Assembly: GCA_964391675.1 (NCBI GenBank)
Contig: CAYMMX010000007.1
Location: 1 to 64,000, forward strand
Length of the DNA stretch: 64,000 nucleotides
From: CAYMMX01 sp964391675
GTDB lineage: Bacteria > Cyanobacteriota > Vampirovibrionia > Gastranaerophilales > Gastranaerophilaceae
Reading direction: 5' to 3'
Position numbers and translations under genes: made by a program. Of the stretch, positions 1 to 8,711 are shown in pieces (position 1 is the first letter of the stretch; each line of letters begins with the position of its first letter). The notes beneath the pieces are model-generated. The model had not been told where the DNA came from, did not search any database, and was given only the letters and a program-made list of their open reading frames with translations.

Positions 1-129
1 GAACCACGTAAGAGAGCTGCTAGAAATGGTAGAAACCCTCAAACTGGTAAAGAAATCAAAATTGCAGCTAAAACTGTACCTGCTTTCTCAGCTGGTAAAA
101 AATTCAAAACTATTGTTAACGGCAAATAG
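1..129 (+). CDS. HU-family DNA-binding protein, C-terminal 42 residues (partial)
   Basis: The window opens inside this gene. The last 42 codons carry the typical HU/IHF ending: an arm segment with GRNPQTGKEI, then a helix-forming tail with PAFSAGKKFK and a short basic end. HU proteins are small dimeric architectural proteins that bend and compact DNA. The start, promoter and N-terminal dimerisation helices lie outside the window, so HU cannot be separated from an IHF-like paralogue with certainty, though the arm sequence is HU-like. A strong hairpin follows 15 bp after the stop. Confidence 0.9.
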   Translation, partial: EPRKRAARNGRNPQTGKEIKIAAKTVPAFSAGKKFKTIVNGK

Positions 130-144
130 TTTTTGTATTTGTTC

Positions 145-176
145 AAAAGGCCACAAGCATATGCTTGTGGCCTTTT
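145..176. terminator. Bidirectional intrinsic terminator, 16-bp perfect stem
   Basis: AAAAGGCCACAAGCAT is followed directly by its exact reverse complement, with A/T runs at the two ends. The hairpin can end the HU transcript on the plus strand. It also lies just beyond the stop of the minus-strand gene ending at 190, so it probably serves both converging genes. Confidence 0.85.
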
Positions 177-189
177 ATTATATTTTTTA

Positions 190-1047
190 TTAATTATAAA
201 TATAACAATCTTGATCCAATCTTACAGTAAATTGACTACCTTGGGCAAAATGTATAGAATCTCCTTTATATATTAATGCAATTACCGGAGAAACAAGTAT
301 ATTTCCTCCTAATGCAAGAAATCCAAGTGCTAATGAAAATGGTGATACAAAAGCACTTGAACCTTTACCAAGCAGATTAACACTTAGTTTTATCATTTGA
401 CTACAATAACGATAGCCCGGTTTTATGGATTTAAAAACACTGTTAACATATTTTCTGTTACCCTTGATATTATCAAAAAATATCAATTTCCCATTTGCCC
501 TTGTCACAGAAGTAAGAATTGGTTGTGTATTTCCATCTAATATAACTGAATTTATACTTATTTCAATTAGGCCTCCATTACCTGTAAACTGTGGTTTATG
601 AGACTTTATGACTTGACCATGAAAAACTGAACCTGTAGGTATTGTAAAATATGTAGTACTCACTGGTGCTGTTGAGATAAATGTTAATCTTGTACCTCTT
701 TTTGACGTGTCAGAAATACTATTCAATAATTTCAATTTCACCCTCGTACCTTTTTTTATTACAATATATGTTTTATTAGGTGAATTTTGAATAAATTTCT
801 GTTGTTGAAGCCTAGCTTCAATTTTTTTTGGATTTTGGTTATAATTATTGACATCCAAATTATTAGAATCATTAATAATTTTAGGTAAAGGAGGTAATCC
901 AACATCTTGTTCTAGTTTATGAGGATTATAATTTCGTCTTATCTCATCATTAATTGTTGGATCTATTTCAAAGGCAAATACAGGCATAAATATAAAATTA
1001 ACTATTAATACGGTAGCTAAAAAATATTTCAAAGTTATACCTCTCAT
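190..1047 (-). CDS. Secreted protein of unknown function, beta-rich
   Basis: 285 residues with an N-terminal signal peptide (hydrophobic about residues 7-24, then a likely cleavage at VFA-FE). Residues about 95-180 form a beta-rich segment (KKGTRVKLKLLNSIS, then IPTGSVFHGQVIKS, then GLIEISINSVILDG). This resembles the periplasmic pattern 'high-cost-to-change surface value, protective constant, lumen-lining sheet' seen in many unnamed exported proteins. A glycine/serine-rich hydrophobic stretch near residues 228-262 may insert in a membrane. It begins 9 bp after the stop of the gltD-like gene with no clear ribosome binding site, so it is probably translated by re-initiation from that message. 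I do not recognise a named family. Confidence 0.7.
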   Translation of the reverse strand: MRGITLKYFLATVLIVNFIFMPVFAFEIDPTINDEIRRNYNPHKLEQDVGLPPLPKIINDSNNLDVNNYNQNPKKIEARLQQQKFIQNSPNKTYIVIKKGTRVKLKLLNSISDTSKRGTRLTFISTAPVSTTYFTIPTGSVFHGQVIKSHKPQFTGNGGLIEISINSVILDGNTQPILTSVTRANGKLIFFDNIKGNRKYVNSVFKSIKPGYRYCSQMIKLSVNLLGKGSSAFVSPFSLALGFLALGGNILVSPVIALIYKGDSIHFAQGSQFTVRLDQDCYIYN

Positions 1048-1056
1048 TAATTGAAT

Positions 1057-2427
1057 TTATGTTTTTAATAAATCATTTATGGCTTTAGCGGCTTTTTTAC
1101 CTGCACCCATTGCATTAATAGCATTTGACTCACCATTTGGCGCAACATCCCCCCCAGCATAAATTGTAGGGATAGAGGTTTCATTTGATTCTGAATCAAT
1201 AATTATATAGCCCCTTTTATCAGTGTTAATATTCATTCCATCAATAAGTGCGGATTTTTGAATTATAGGATTTGGACCTGTTCCAAGAGCTATGATTACT
1301 GTATCTACTAACATATTAATAAATTTACCTGTTGGTACAGGTTTTCTTCTGCCACTATCATCAGGTTCTCCAAGTTCCATGACTTCAAGTTTTATTTCTT
1401 TTACATGTCCTTCTTCACCAAAAATTTCAACAGGAGAATGTAATAATTTAAATATAATTCCTTCTTCTTTAGCATGTCTTATCTCTTCAAGTCTTGCAGG
1501 AAGCTCGGCTTCAGTTCTTCGATAAATAATATAAACTTCTTTTGCTCCAACCCTTACTGAAGTTCTTGCTGCATCCATAGCAACATTTCCACCGCCAATT
1601 ACAGCGACTTTGTCTCCAATTTTAAGAGGTGTCGGTGTATTTTTTTCATGAGCTTGCATTAAATTAACTCTGGTTAAAAATTCATTTGCAGAATAAACTC
1701 CGTTTAGATTTTCTCCGGATACACCTAACATTTTAGGTAGACCTGCACCTGAACAAATAAAAATAGCATTAAAACCATCTTCCTTAAGTTGTTTTAATGT
1801 AATTGATTTTCCTACAATAACATTTGTCACAAATTTTACACCAAGCTCTTTTAAAGAATTAATTTCTCTGTCTAAAAATTTTCGTGGAAGTCTAAATGGG
1901 GGGATGCCATACCTTAATACCCCACCTAATTTATGTAAAGCTTCGAATACAACAACTTCATGTCCTGCCTTCCTTAAATCAGCTGCAGCCGTTATACCTG
2001 CACAACCTGAACCTACTATTGCGACTTTTTTACCTGAAGGCATTATTTCGGACTTTATTGCAGAAGAATTGTCTCCAACATATCTCTCTAATGCACCAAT
2101 AGCAATAGGCTCACTTTTAATGCCAAGAACACACTTGCCCTCACATTGTCTTTCTTGTGGACATACTCTACCACAAACAGAAGGTAAAAAACTTGAATCT
2201 CTAATAATATCACCTGCTTTTTGAACATCATCAGTTTTAAGCGCATCAATAAATTCAGGTATATTAATATTTACAGGACAACCCTGTACACACCTTGCAT
2301 TTTTACAATGCAGGCATCTATTTGCCTCTAATTTAACCTGTTCAGGTGTTAGATTTTCTTCAACAGCTTCAAAATTATTTCTTCTAATTTGTGCATTTTG
2401 TTCATTTGGTCTTTGTCTATCAGTCAT
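1057..2427 (-). CDS. gltD: Glutamate synthase small-subunit-like NADPH oxidoreductase
   Basis: 456 residues, the usual length of GltD/homotetrameric GltA and of the NfnB-like flavoprotein. The N-terminus has two cysteine clusters for iron-sulphur centres (CLHCKNARCVQGCPV near residue 38 and CGRVCPQERQCEGKC near 85). An FAD-binding GSGCAGITAA motif follows near 140, then an NADPH-binding IGGGNVAMDAARTSVR motif near 278, and a C-terminal FAD segment with YAGGDVAPNG. The family moves electrons from NAD(P)H to a partner, either the GltB large subunit or, in Nfn, ferredoxin. No GltB lies nearby, so a stand-alone or Nfn-type role is possible. The start has a good GGGAGAGGA site. Confidence 0.88.
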   Translation of the reverse strand: MTDRQRPNEQNAQIRRNNFEAVEENLTPEQVKLEANRCLHCKNARCVQGCPVNINIPEFIDALKTDDVQKAGDIIRDSSFLPSVCGRVCPQERQCEGKCVLGIKSEPIAIGALERYVGDNSSAIKSEIMPSGKKVAIVGSGCAGITAAADLRKAGHEVVVFEALHKLGGVLRYGIPPFRLPRKFLDREINSLKELGVKFVTNVIVGKSITLKQLKEDGFNAIFICSGAGLPKMLGVSGENLNGVYSANEFLTRVNLMQAHEKNTPTPLKIGDKVAVIGGGNVAMDAARTSVRVGAKEVYIIYRRTEAELPARLEEIRHAKEEGIIFKLLHSPVEIFGEEGHVKEIKLEVMELGEPDDSGRRKPVPTGKFINMLVDTVIIALGTGPNPIIQKSALIDGMNINTDKRGYIIIDSESNETSIPTIYAGGDVAPNGESNAINAMGAGKKAAKAINDLLKT

Positions 2428-2488
2428 AAATCCTCTCCCAATTACTTATTATATTTTACAAAAAAAAAACTATTTGTGCAAATAAAAA

Positions 2489-2508
2489 GCCCTTTCATAT
2501 GAAAGGGC
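2489..2508 (-). terminator. Intrinsic terminator after the coiled-coil gene
   Basis: GCCCTTTCAT directly followed by ATGAAAGGGC makes a 10-bp stem. Reading on the minus strand it is followed by a T-rich run (complement of AAATAAAAA). It lies 37 bp after the stop of the gene ending at 2545 and before the gltD-like start at 2427, so it separates the two units. Confidence 0.8.
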
Positions 2509-2544
2509 GAATTACGGGTTGTCGAAAAATTATATTTTGGAAAA

Positions 2545-3558
2545 TTATGCAAATGTTTTAAAACTTGATTCTACGTTCTTATCAATTACTTTCTTGACTG
2601 ATTCCATTTCAGTTGAAAGTGCTTGTTGTTGTGTATCTAAATCTTGTAATTTTAATTCTAATTTCTTATCTTGTGATTGAATTATACAAACTTGAGAATT
2701 AATTTTATTCATTTCTTGTTCATACACACCTTTTTGGTATTGATATTCATTGTAAGCATCTTGGTATGCAGTTTCATCATTTGTTGTTGTAACACTAAGG
2801 CTATATTCTGTTCCGCTAGCATCAGTAACACTTGTCATTCTTCCTGAATCGTTCCATTCAACAGTCGCACCATACATATTTGCACTTTTTGTTACAGTTG
2901 CATCATTATCGACATAATAAACCGGTATAGCATTAGTAGTATTACTGTATGTAGCAAGTTCAGCTGCTGAAATATATTTTGTAACACCACTTGAGATATA
3001 TTTATAATAATCAGTATCTGTTCTATTACAATCTTGATTTATTAAATTAATATTTGAAATATCTGTAGCATCATAATCGCTATTGGCAGGATTTGTAATA
3101 ACCCTTGTTAAAATAGTACCTGTATTTGTTAAATATGTTGTTGAAGTACCGCTTGTTGTACTTGTAAACAAAGATGAACCTGAGCTTTTACCTACACTTG
3201 TTGTTTCTTGTGTAGTGTAATTTACGATATAGGAACCTCCCGGATAAGTAGTACCACCTGTTGGGTTAGTACCGTTATGAACAACACCGGTACCATCTAC
3301 ATAGTATGCAGTAGATCTATATTGTGTTCCGGCAATAGTACGTGATTGACCATTTGATGAAAATGTATAAGTAGTTTTTGCAAATGAATCCGAACTAGGC
3401 GGTGTCGGAACAGTTAAATTTAATAACTGAGAATTATATTGTGAAGATTGAGTGGCCAACGTAGTTCTTTGTTGGTTAATTTGTTGTCCTTGATACTCAA
3501 CGTCGCTTTTCTTTCCTGCGAGCATACAATATCTCATTTGTGATGCTGACATACCCAT
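2545..3558 (-). CDS. Coiled-coil protein of unknown function (MSASQ-type)
   Basis: 337 residues starting MGMSASQMRYCML, with no signal peptide. Residues about 12-45 and 265-335 are Gln/Lys/Glu-rich and should form coiled coils. Between them is a long Ser/Thr/Tyr/Gly-rich domain (about 50-260) with beta-type repeats. The end (LDTQQQALSTEMESV, then a final FKTFA) resembles the tail of the protein at 18088-18606. I associate this N-terminus and tail with proteins recurring in gut Gastranaerophilales, but know no function. Coiled-coil ends around a variable middle recall rod or filament proteins, which is inference only. A GGAGG site precedes the start, and a tandem motif lies about 100 bp upstream. 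Confidence 0.75.
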   Translation of the reverse strand: MGMSASQMRYCMLAGKKSDVEYQGQQINQQRTTLATQSSQYNSQLLNLTVPTPPSSDSFAKTTYTFSSNGQSRTIAGTQYRSTAYYVDGTGVVHNGTNPTGGTTYPGGSYIVNYTTQETTSVGKSSGSSLFTSTTSGTSTTYLTNTGTILTRVITNPANSDYDATDISNINLINQDCNRTDTDYYKYISSGVTKYISAAELATYSNTTNAIPVYYVDNDATVTKSANMYGATVEWNDSGRMTSVTDASGTEYSLSVTTTNDETAYQDAYNEYQYQKGVYEQEMNKINSQVCIIQSQDKKLELKLQDLDTQQQALSTEMESVKKVIDKNVESSFKTFA

Positions 3559-3654
3559 AATTTTCGAGCCTCCGAAATTTTTTCGTAACTATAATTTTCC
3601 TTACAAGTTCTATATCGTCTAAATTAATGAGATTCTTTAATTTTTCATATCTTT

Positions 3655-3675
3655 TGTAACAAAAAATTAACAATT
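3655..3675 (-). promoter_or_regulatory. Tandem TTGTTA motif, 11-bp period, upstream of coiled-coil gene
   Basis: On the minus strand this reads AATTGTTAATTTTTTGTTACA, two TTGTTA hexamers exactly 11 bp apart. The same arrangement occurs at 18705-18725, also about 100 bp upstream of the start of a related-looking gene. Conservation of sequence, spacing and distance suggests an activator site or operator. No known regulator is assigned. Confidence 0.5.
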
Positions 3676-3762
3676 ATCCCAAAATACAATATTATCAATG
3701 CTTTCAAAAAAGTTTATTTTAAATATATTTCTGATAAAATATTAATTAAGAGGTTAATAACA

Positions 3763-4119
3763 ATGTTAGTTGAATTTTTATTATCAAAAATACATAGGGC
3801 AACAGTTACTGATTCTAACTTAGAATATGTAGGCTCTATAACTATTGCAGAAGATATAATGAATGCTGCAAATCTAAAAGAATGGCAAAAAGTTGAAATC
3901 TTAAATATAAATAATGGGGAACGATTTCAAACTTATGTTATTAAAGGTGAATTTGAATCCGGGACTATATGTATAAATGGTGCAGCGGCAAGAAAAGTTC
4001 ATAAAGGCGATAAAGTTATTATAGTTGCATATGCTCAATTTAATCCGGAAGAACTTCAAGATTATAATCCGACTATTGTGCATGTTAATGAAAATAATAA
4101 AATTATGCATATTAAATAA
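3763..4119 (+). CDS. panD: Aspartate 1-decarboxylase
   Basis: 118 residues, close to the family's usual 115-130. It makes beta-alanine from L-aspartate for pantothenate and coenzyme A. The proenzyme is self-cleaved at a Gly-Ser bond to form the pyruvoyl cofactor, and G24-S25 sits here in EYVGSITI. The conserved NGAAAR and the GDKVIIVAYA ending are also present. AAGAGG precedes the start. dnaE begins 27 bp downstream on the same strand, so the two are probably cotranscribed; no other pantothenate genes are in the window. Confidence 0.95.
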   Translation: MLVEFLLSKIHRATVTDSNLEYVGSITIAEDIMNAANLKEWQKVEILNINNGERFQTYVIKGEFESGTICINGAAARKVHKGDKVIIVAYAQFNPEELQDYNPTIVHVNENNKIMHIK

Positions 4120-4146
4120 TATTATATTAGTATTTGGAAGTAAAAA

Positions 4147-7100
4147 ATGCAATATGTTCCACTACATGTACATAGCGAGTATTCTTTGCTTGATGGTGCC
4201 ATCAGGTTAAAAGATTTGTGCAAATTTGCAAAAGAAAACAATATGCCTGCGGTTGCAGTAACTGATCATGGTGTAATGTATGGTGCAATAGATTTCTATA
4301 GAACTGCAAAAGAGATTGGAATCAAACCCTTAGTTGGCTGCGAATTCTATGTATTCCAAGGAAACTTGTCAGAAAAAAATTCTGCCAATAATCATCTAAA
4401 TCATTTAGTCCTTATCGCTAAAGATAAACAAGGATATGCCAATCTTGTAAAATTAGTTTCTATTGCGCATGTAGAAGGTTTTTATTATAAGCCCAGAATA
4501 AATTTTGAATTATTAAAAGAATATCATGAAGGATTAATTTGTCTTTCAGCTTGTGTTCAAGGTGAAATTGCTGATTTAATTTTACAAAAAGAAATGTTAA
4601 AAGCTAAAGAAACTGCAAAAAAATATCAAGACTTATTTAAAGAAGATTACTATATTGAGCTTCAAGATCACGGGCTTGACAAGCAAAAACGTTCTAATCC
4701 TGATTTGATAAATATAGCAAAAGAATTGAATATAAAGCTGGTTATTACAAATGATTCTCATTATTTAAAGAAAGAAGATGCGGATTGGCATGATACCTTA
4801 TTGTGCTTACAAACAAATGCATTAAAAGCAGAGGAAAACAGATTCCACTTTCCAAATAATGAATTTTACGTTAAAACAGTTTCAGAATTAAGAGATGCCT
4901 TCAAATGGTTAGATTCTGAAACATTTAATAAATCAATAGAAAATACTGTTGAAATTGCAGAAAAATGCCACTTAATTATCGAAATGGGAAAAAGTCCGCT
5001 ACCAAATTATGAAGTACCTAAAGGTCATACTGTAGAATCATATTTAGAATACAAAGTTAGAGAAGGTTTAAAAGCAAAATACAAAGAAATAACACCAAAA
5101 ATAGAAGAAAGAGTTAAGTATGAATTAGATGTAATTGAGCAAATGGGATTTTCCGCATATTTTTTAATTACATGGGATTTTATAAATTTTGCAAAAGAAA
5201 ATGATATTCCGGTTGGTCCGGGAAGGGGCTCAGCAGCAGGAAGTATCGTTGCATATGCGCTTAATATCACAGAACTTGATCCGATTGAACATAACTTGTT
5301 ATTTGAGCGTTTTTTAAATCCTGAAAGAATAAGTATGCCGGATGTTGATATAGATTTTTGTATTGAGCGCCGTTGTGAAGTTATTGATTATGTTTCCAGA
5401 AAATATGGAGCAGATAAAGTATGTCAGATAGTTACATTTGGTACATTTGCAGCAAAAGCAGCATTAAAAGGTGTTGCTAGAGTCTTTGACATACCCTTCG
5501 CTGAAAGCAATAAATTATCTGCATTAATACCATCAAATCCTGGAGCTAAAATTGATGATGCATTGCAAGAGGGTATGGAACTAAAGACATTGTACGACAA
5601 TGACCCTGATATCAAAAAGCTTGTAGACATGGCTAAATCAATTGAAGGAATAAAAAATAATATTGGTATGCATGCCGCAGGTGTTATAATTTCTCACAAA
5701 CCGCTAAATGAAATTGTTCCTGTTCAACCCTCAAAGGAAGGTATTATAATTACTGAGTACCCAATGGCTGATTTGGAAAAACTAGGTTTGCTTAAAATGG
5801 ATTTTTTAGGTCTAAGGAATTTAACTATAATTAGTAAAACTATAAAATTAATTAAAAAACGACATGGAATAGAATTGGATATTAATCATGTACCGCTTGA
5901 TGATAAAAAAACTTATAAAATGCTTACAAAAGGAGAAACTTCGGGAATATTCCAACTTGAATCATCAGGTATGAGAAAATTGGTTCGTGACTTGAAACCA
6001 AGCGTATTTGAAGACTTAGGTGCCTTAGTTGCTTTATTTAGACCGGGACCTTTAGAATCAGGGATGGTACAGGATTTTGTTGAAAGAAAACATGGCCGTC
6101 AAAAAATTACCTACGCACATCCTCTTTTAGAACCTATATTGAAAGATACATATGGAACAATTGTTTATCAAGAACAAATTATGCAAATTTTTCAAACCCT
6201 TGCAGGCTACTCACTAGGACAAGCTGATATGGTTCGCCGCCTAATGGGTAAAAAAAAGATTGAAGAAATGGCTAAACAAAAAGATTTATTTATCGAGGGT
6301 GCCGCCAAAAATGATATGAATGCAAAAGATTCAACGGAGCTCTTTGAACAAATCGAAAAATTCGCAGAATATTGTTTCAATAGAGCACACTCAGCTGCAT
6401 ATGCCTTTGTAGCATATCAAACAGCATATTTAAAAGCACATTATCCCGTGGAATATCTCAGTGCTTTGTTATCAAGTGTTTCAGGAGATCAGGATAAGAC
6501 ACAAGACTATATAGAAGAAGCTTTAAAATATGGTATAAAAGTTTTACCACCTGATATTAATAAGTCATATTCAGAGTTTACTCCTGATGACAAAAACATA
6601 AGATTTGGCCTTACCTCTATAAAGCAGGTAGGAGAAGTCGTTGTTGATGCCATAATTAAAGAAAGAGATGAAAATGGTCCATTTGATTCAATTTACGATT
6701 TTTGTACCAGGGTTGACTCTAAATGCTCAAATAAAAGAGTTATGGAAGGGCTTATTAAATCGGGTGCATTTTCGAATATTGAAAATAGCAGGAAACAACT
6801 TTTAGATAATTTAGAATATATTGTTTCTACAGCAAATAAAGAATCTCAAGCAAAAGAATTAGGGCAGTGCTCTTTGTTTGAGGGTACTGATTGTGGTGCA
6901 CCTAAATTTTCGCTTGCAGGATCAGAAGAAGAATTTGATGACAAACAACTTCAATCCTTTGAAAAAGAATTTTTGGGCTTTTACGTTACAAGCCATCCGC
7001 TTTCAAGTATTAGGGATAAATTACCATTTTTAATGACTCATAAAATCTCTGATATAGCAGAAGTATCTAATGATAAAATTGTTACTATTTGCGGGCTTAT

Positions 7101-7575
7101 AACATTTGTCAAACAAATCCCTACCAAAAAAGATCCGACAAAATTTATTAAATTTTTATCTATTGAAGACTTAAGCGGAAAAATTGAAGTAGTTTGTTTT
7201 CATAAAAAACTAACAGATTATGACTCATTCCTACAAGTAGAACAAAAAGTTATTATATCAGGCAAAGTTTCTCGTAGAGACGAAGAAAGCGTTAGTCTTA
7301 TATTAGAATCAGCCAAACCTGTTGAGAACTCAAATATATTTACCCTCGAACTTTTGGAAGAAGTTTCTTACGAAGAACTTGTAGCATTAAAAGATATCTT
7401 ATACAAATTTAACGGATCTGACCCAGTGGTTATAAAACTTTCTTCCGAAGAAGAACCTGTAAAAATCCTTACATCTTCAATATTTTGGGTAAATTCATCA
7501 AACGATTTGGTTTCTTCAATAAATAAAAATTTTCCTGATAGAGTTAAAGTCAGTTTTAAATCTGTAGATAACTAA
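4147..7575 (+). CDS. dnaE: DNA polymerase III alpha subunit
   Basis: 1142 residues, standard DnaE length. An N-terminal PHP domain begins with HVHSEYSLLDG and includes TDHGVMYG. The polymerase core holds PGRGSAAGS and the catalytic aspartates in MPDVDIDFC (about residues 397-405). The fingers and beta-clamp regions follow, with an OB-fold near the C-terminus (about 970-1060). It is the replicative chain-elongating polymerase of the holoenzyme. There is no proofreading exonuclease domain of PolC type. GGAAG precedes the start, and it converges on rpoD across a short hairpin. Confidence 0.97.
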   Translation: MQYVPLHVHSEYSLLDGAIRLKDLCKFAKENNMPAVAVTDHGVMYGAIDFYRTAKEIGIKPLVGCEFYVFQGNLSEKNSANNHLNHLVLIAKDKQGYANLVKLVSIAHVEGFYYKPRINFELLKEYHEGLICLSACVQGEIADLILQKEMLKAKETAKKYQDLFKEDYYIELQDHGLDKQKRSNPDLINIAKELNIKLVITNDSHYLKKEDADWHDTLLCLQTNALKAEENRFHFPNNEFYVKTVSELRDAFKWLDSETFNKSIENTVEIAEKCHLIIEMGKSPLPNYEVPKGHTVESYLEYKVREGLKAKYKEITPKIEERVKYELDVIEQMGFSAYFLITWDFINFAKENDIPVGPGRGSAAGSIVAYALNITELDPIEHNLLFERFLNPERISMPDVDIDFCIERRCEVIDYVSRKYGADKVCQIVTFGTFAAKAALKGVARVFDIPFAESNKLSALIPSNPGAKIDDALQEGMELKTLYDNDPDIKKLVDMAKSIEGIKNNIGMHAAGVIISHKPLNEIVPVQPSKEGIIITEYPMADLEKLGLLKMDFLGLRNLTIISKTIKLIKKRHGIELDINHVPLDDKKTYKMLTKGETSGIFQLESSGMRKLVRDLKPSVFEDLGALVALFRPGPLESGMVQDFVERKHGRQKITYAHPLLEPILKDTYGTIVYQEQIMQIFQTLAGYSLGQADMVRRLMGKKKIEEMAKQKDLFIEGAAKNDMNAKDSTELFEQIEKFAEYCFNRAHSAAYAFVAYQTAYLKAHYPVEYLSALLSSVSGDQDKTQDYIEEALKYGIKVLPPDINKSYSEFTPDDKNIRFGLTSIKQVGEVVVDAIIKERDENGPFDSIYDFCTRVDSKCSNKRVMEGLIKSGAFSNIENSRKQLLDNLEYIVSTANKESQAKELGQCSLFEGTDCGAPKFSLAGSEEEFDDKQLQSFEKEFLGFYVTSHPLSSIRDKLPFLMTHKISDIAEVSNDKIVTICGLITFVKQIPTKKDPTKFIKFLSIEDLSGKIEVVCFHKKLTDYDSFLQVEQKVIISGKVSRRDEESVSLILESAKPVENSNIFTLELLEEVSYEELVALKDILYKFNGSDPVVIKLSSEEEPVKILTSSIFWVNSSNDLVSSINKNFPDRVKVSFKSVDN

Positions 7576-7600
7576 AAGACAAGCAATTAGCTTGTCTTTT
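7574..7600. terminator. Bidirectional terminator between dnaE and rpoD
   Basis: AAAAGACAAGC, loop AATTA, GCTTGTCTTTT: an 11-bp perfect stem flanked by A and T runs in both directions. It overlaps the dnaE stop codon and lies 4 bp from the rpoD stop, so it can end both convergent transcripts. Confidence 0.88.
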
Positions 7601-7604
7601 AAGT

Positions 7605-8711
7605 TTAATTTTCAACATATTCACGTAAGCGTTTACTACGATTCGGGTGTCTTAATTTTCTTAAAGCTTTTGCCTCAATTTGTCTTATACGTTCACGAGT
7701 TACGCCAAACAATTGTCCTACTTCTTCTAATGTTCTTTGTCTTCCGTCATCCATACCAAAACGAAGCCTTAGTACATCTCTTTCACGAGGAGAAAGGGTA
7801 CATAGTACATCTGCAAGATCTTCTCTTAAAAGTTCGGATGCAACTGTCTTAACCGGTGCATCAGCTTCTTTGTCTTCAATGAAATCACCTAATCTGGAAT
7901 CTTCTTCTTTTCCAATCGGAGTTTCTAAAGAAAGAGGTTCTTGAGCAATTTTAATTATTTCTCTTAATTTAGGTATGCTTACATTCATTTCAACAGCTAA
8001 TTCGTCTTCAGTCGGCTTTCTGGAAAGCTCTTGTGCTAATCTTCTTGTCACTTTTTTAAGTTTATTGATAGTTTCTACCATATGAACAGGAATTCTTATT
8101 GTACGAGCTTGATCGGCTATTGCTCTTGTTATAGCCTGCCTAATCCACCAAGTCGCATATGTAGAAAACTTAAAACCACGTTCATGATCAAATTTTTCAG
8201 CTGCCCTTATAAGACCTAAATTTCCTTCCTGAATAAGATCTAAGAATAACATTCCACGACCAACATATTTTTTTGCTATACTTACCACAAGTCTTAAATT
8301 TGCTTGTACTAATTTTCTTTTTGCTATTGCTCCTGGAGTACCGCCTTGAATAATTTTTCTTGCAAGATCAATTTCTTCATTTGCAGAAAGTAATTTAATT
8401 CTTCCGATTTCCCTTAAATAGAGTCTGACAGGGTCATCAACAGCTATTCCTTTTGGTAATTCAAAATCTGTTGAACTAATTTCTATATCATTATCATGTG
8501 AATCTATCATATATATATCATCAAGATTTTTCCCGACTTTTGCAGATGAAACAATATCTTCAATATTATCGGTACCGATTTCCATATGCATATATGACTC
8601 ATTGACATCTTCAACAATATCTGTATGTTTATCACTTGAACCAATTAAATCTAAATCTTCTTCCTCCATGATACTAACTATTGAAGAATTTGGTTGTCTT
8701 TTTTTGTTCAT
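7605..8711 (-). CDS. rpoD: Primary sigma factor (sigma-70 family, RpoD/SigA)
   Basis: 368 residues. An acidic N-terminal segment (about 1-85) is followed by region 1.2 (DPVRLYLREIGRIKLL). Region 2 includes GLIRAAEKFDHERGFKFST and the -10-reading ATWWIRQAITRAIADQ. Region 3 follows, and region 4 ends with LEEVGQLFGVTRERIRQIEAKALRKLRHP. These are the hallmarks of the housekeeping sigma. The long region 1.1/non-conserved insert of proteobacterial RpoD is absent. The start ATG overlaps the dnaG stop (TAATG), implying translational coupling. The promoters noted elsewhere in the window match the -35/-10 boxes such a factor reads. Confidence 0.97.
   Translation of the reverse strand: MNKKRQPNSSIVSIMEEEDLDLIGSSDKHTDIVEDVNESYMHMEIGTDNIEDIVSSAKVGKNLDDIYMIDSHDNDIEISSTDFELPKGIAVDDPVRLYLREIGRIKLLSANEEIDLARKIIQGGTPGAIAKRKLVQANLRLVVSIAKKYVGRGMLFLDLIQEGNLGLIRAAEKFDHERGFKFSTYATWWIRQAITRAIADQARTIRIPVHMVETINKLKKVTRRLAQELSRKPTEDELAVEMNVSIPKLREIIKIAQEPLSLETPIGKEEDSRLGDFIEDKEADAPVKTVASELLREDLADVLCTLSPRERDVLRLRFGMDDGRQRTLEEVGQLFGVTRERIRQIEAKALRKLRHPNRSKRLREYVEN

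Noticed and set aside
1904..2224. 106-codon plus-strand frame inside the gltD-like gene
   Set aside because: Lies wholly antisense to a clearly conserved protein and has no recognisable motifs of its own.
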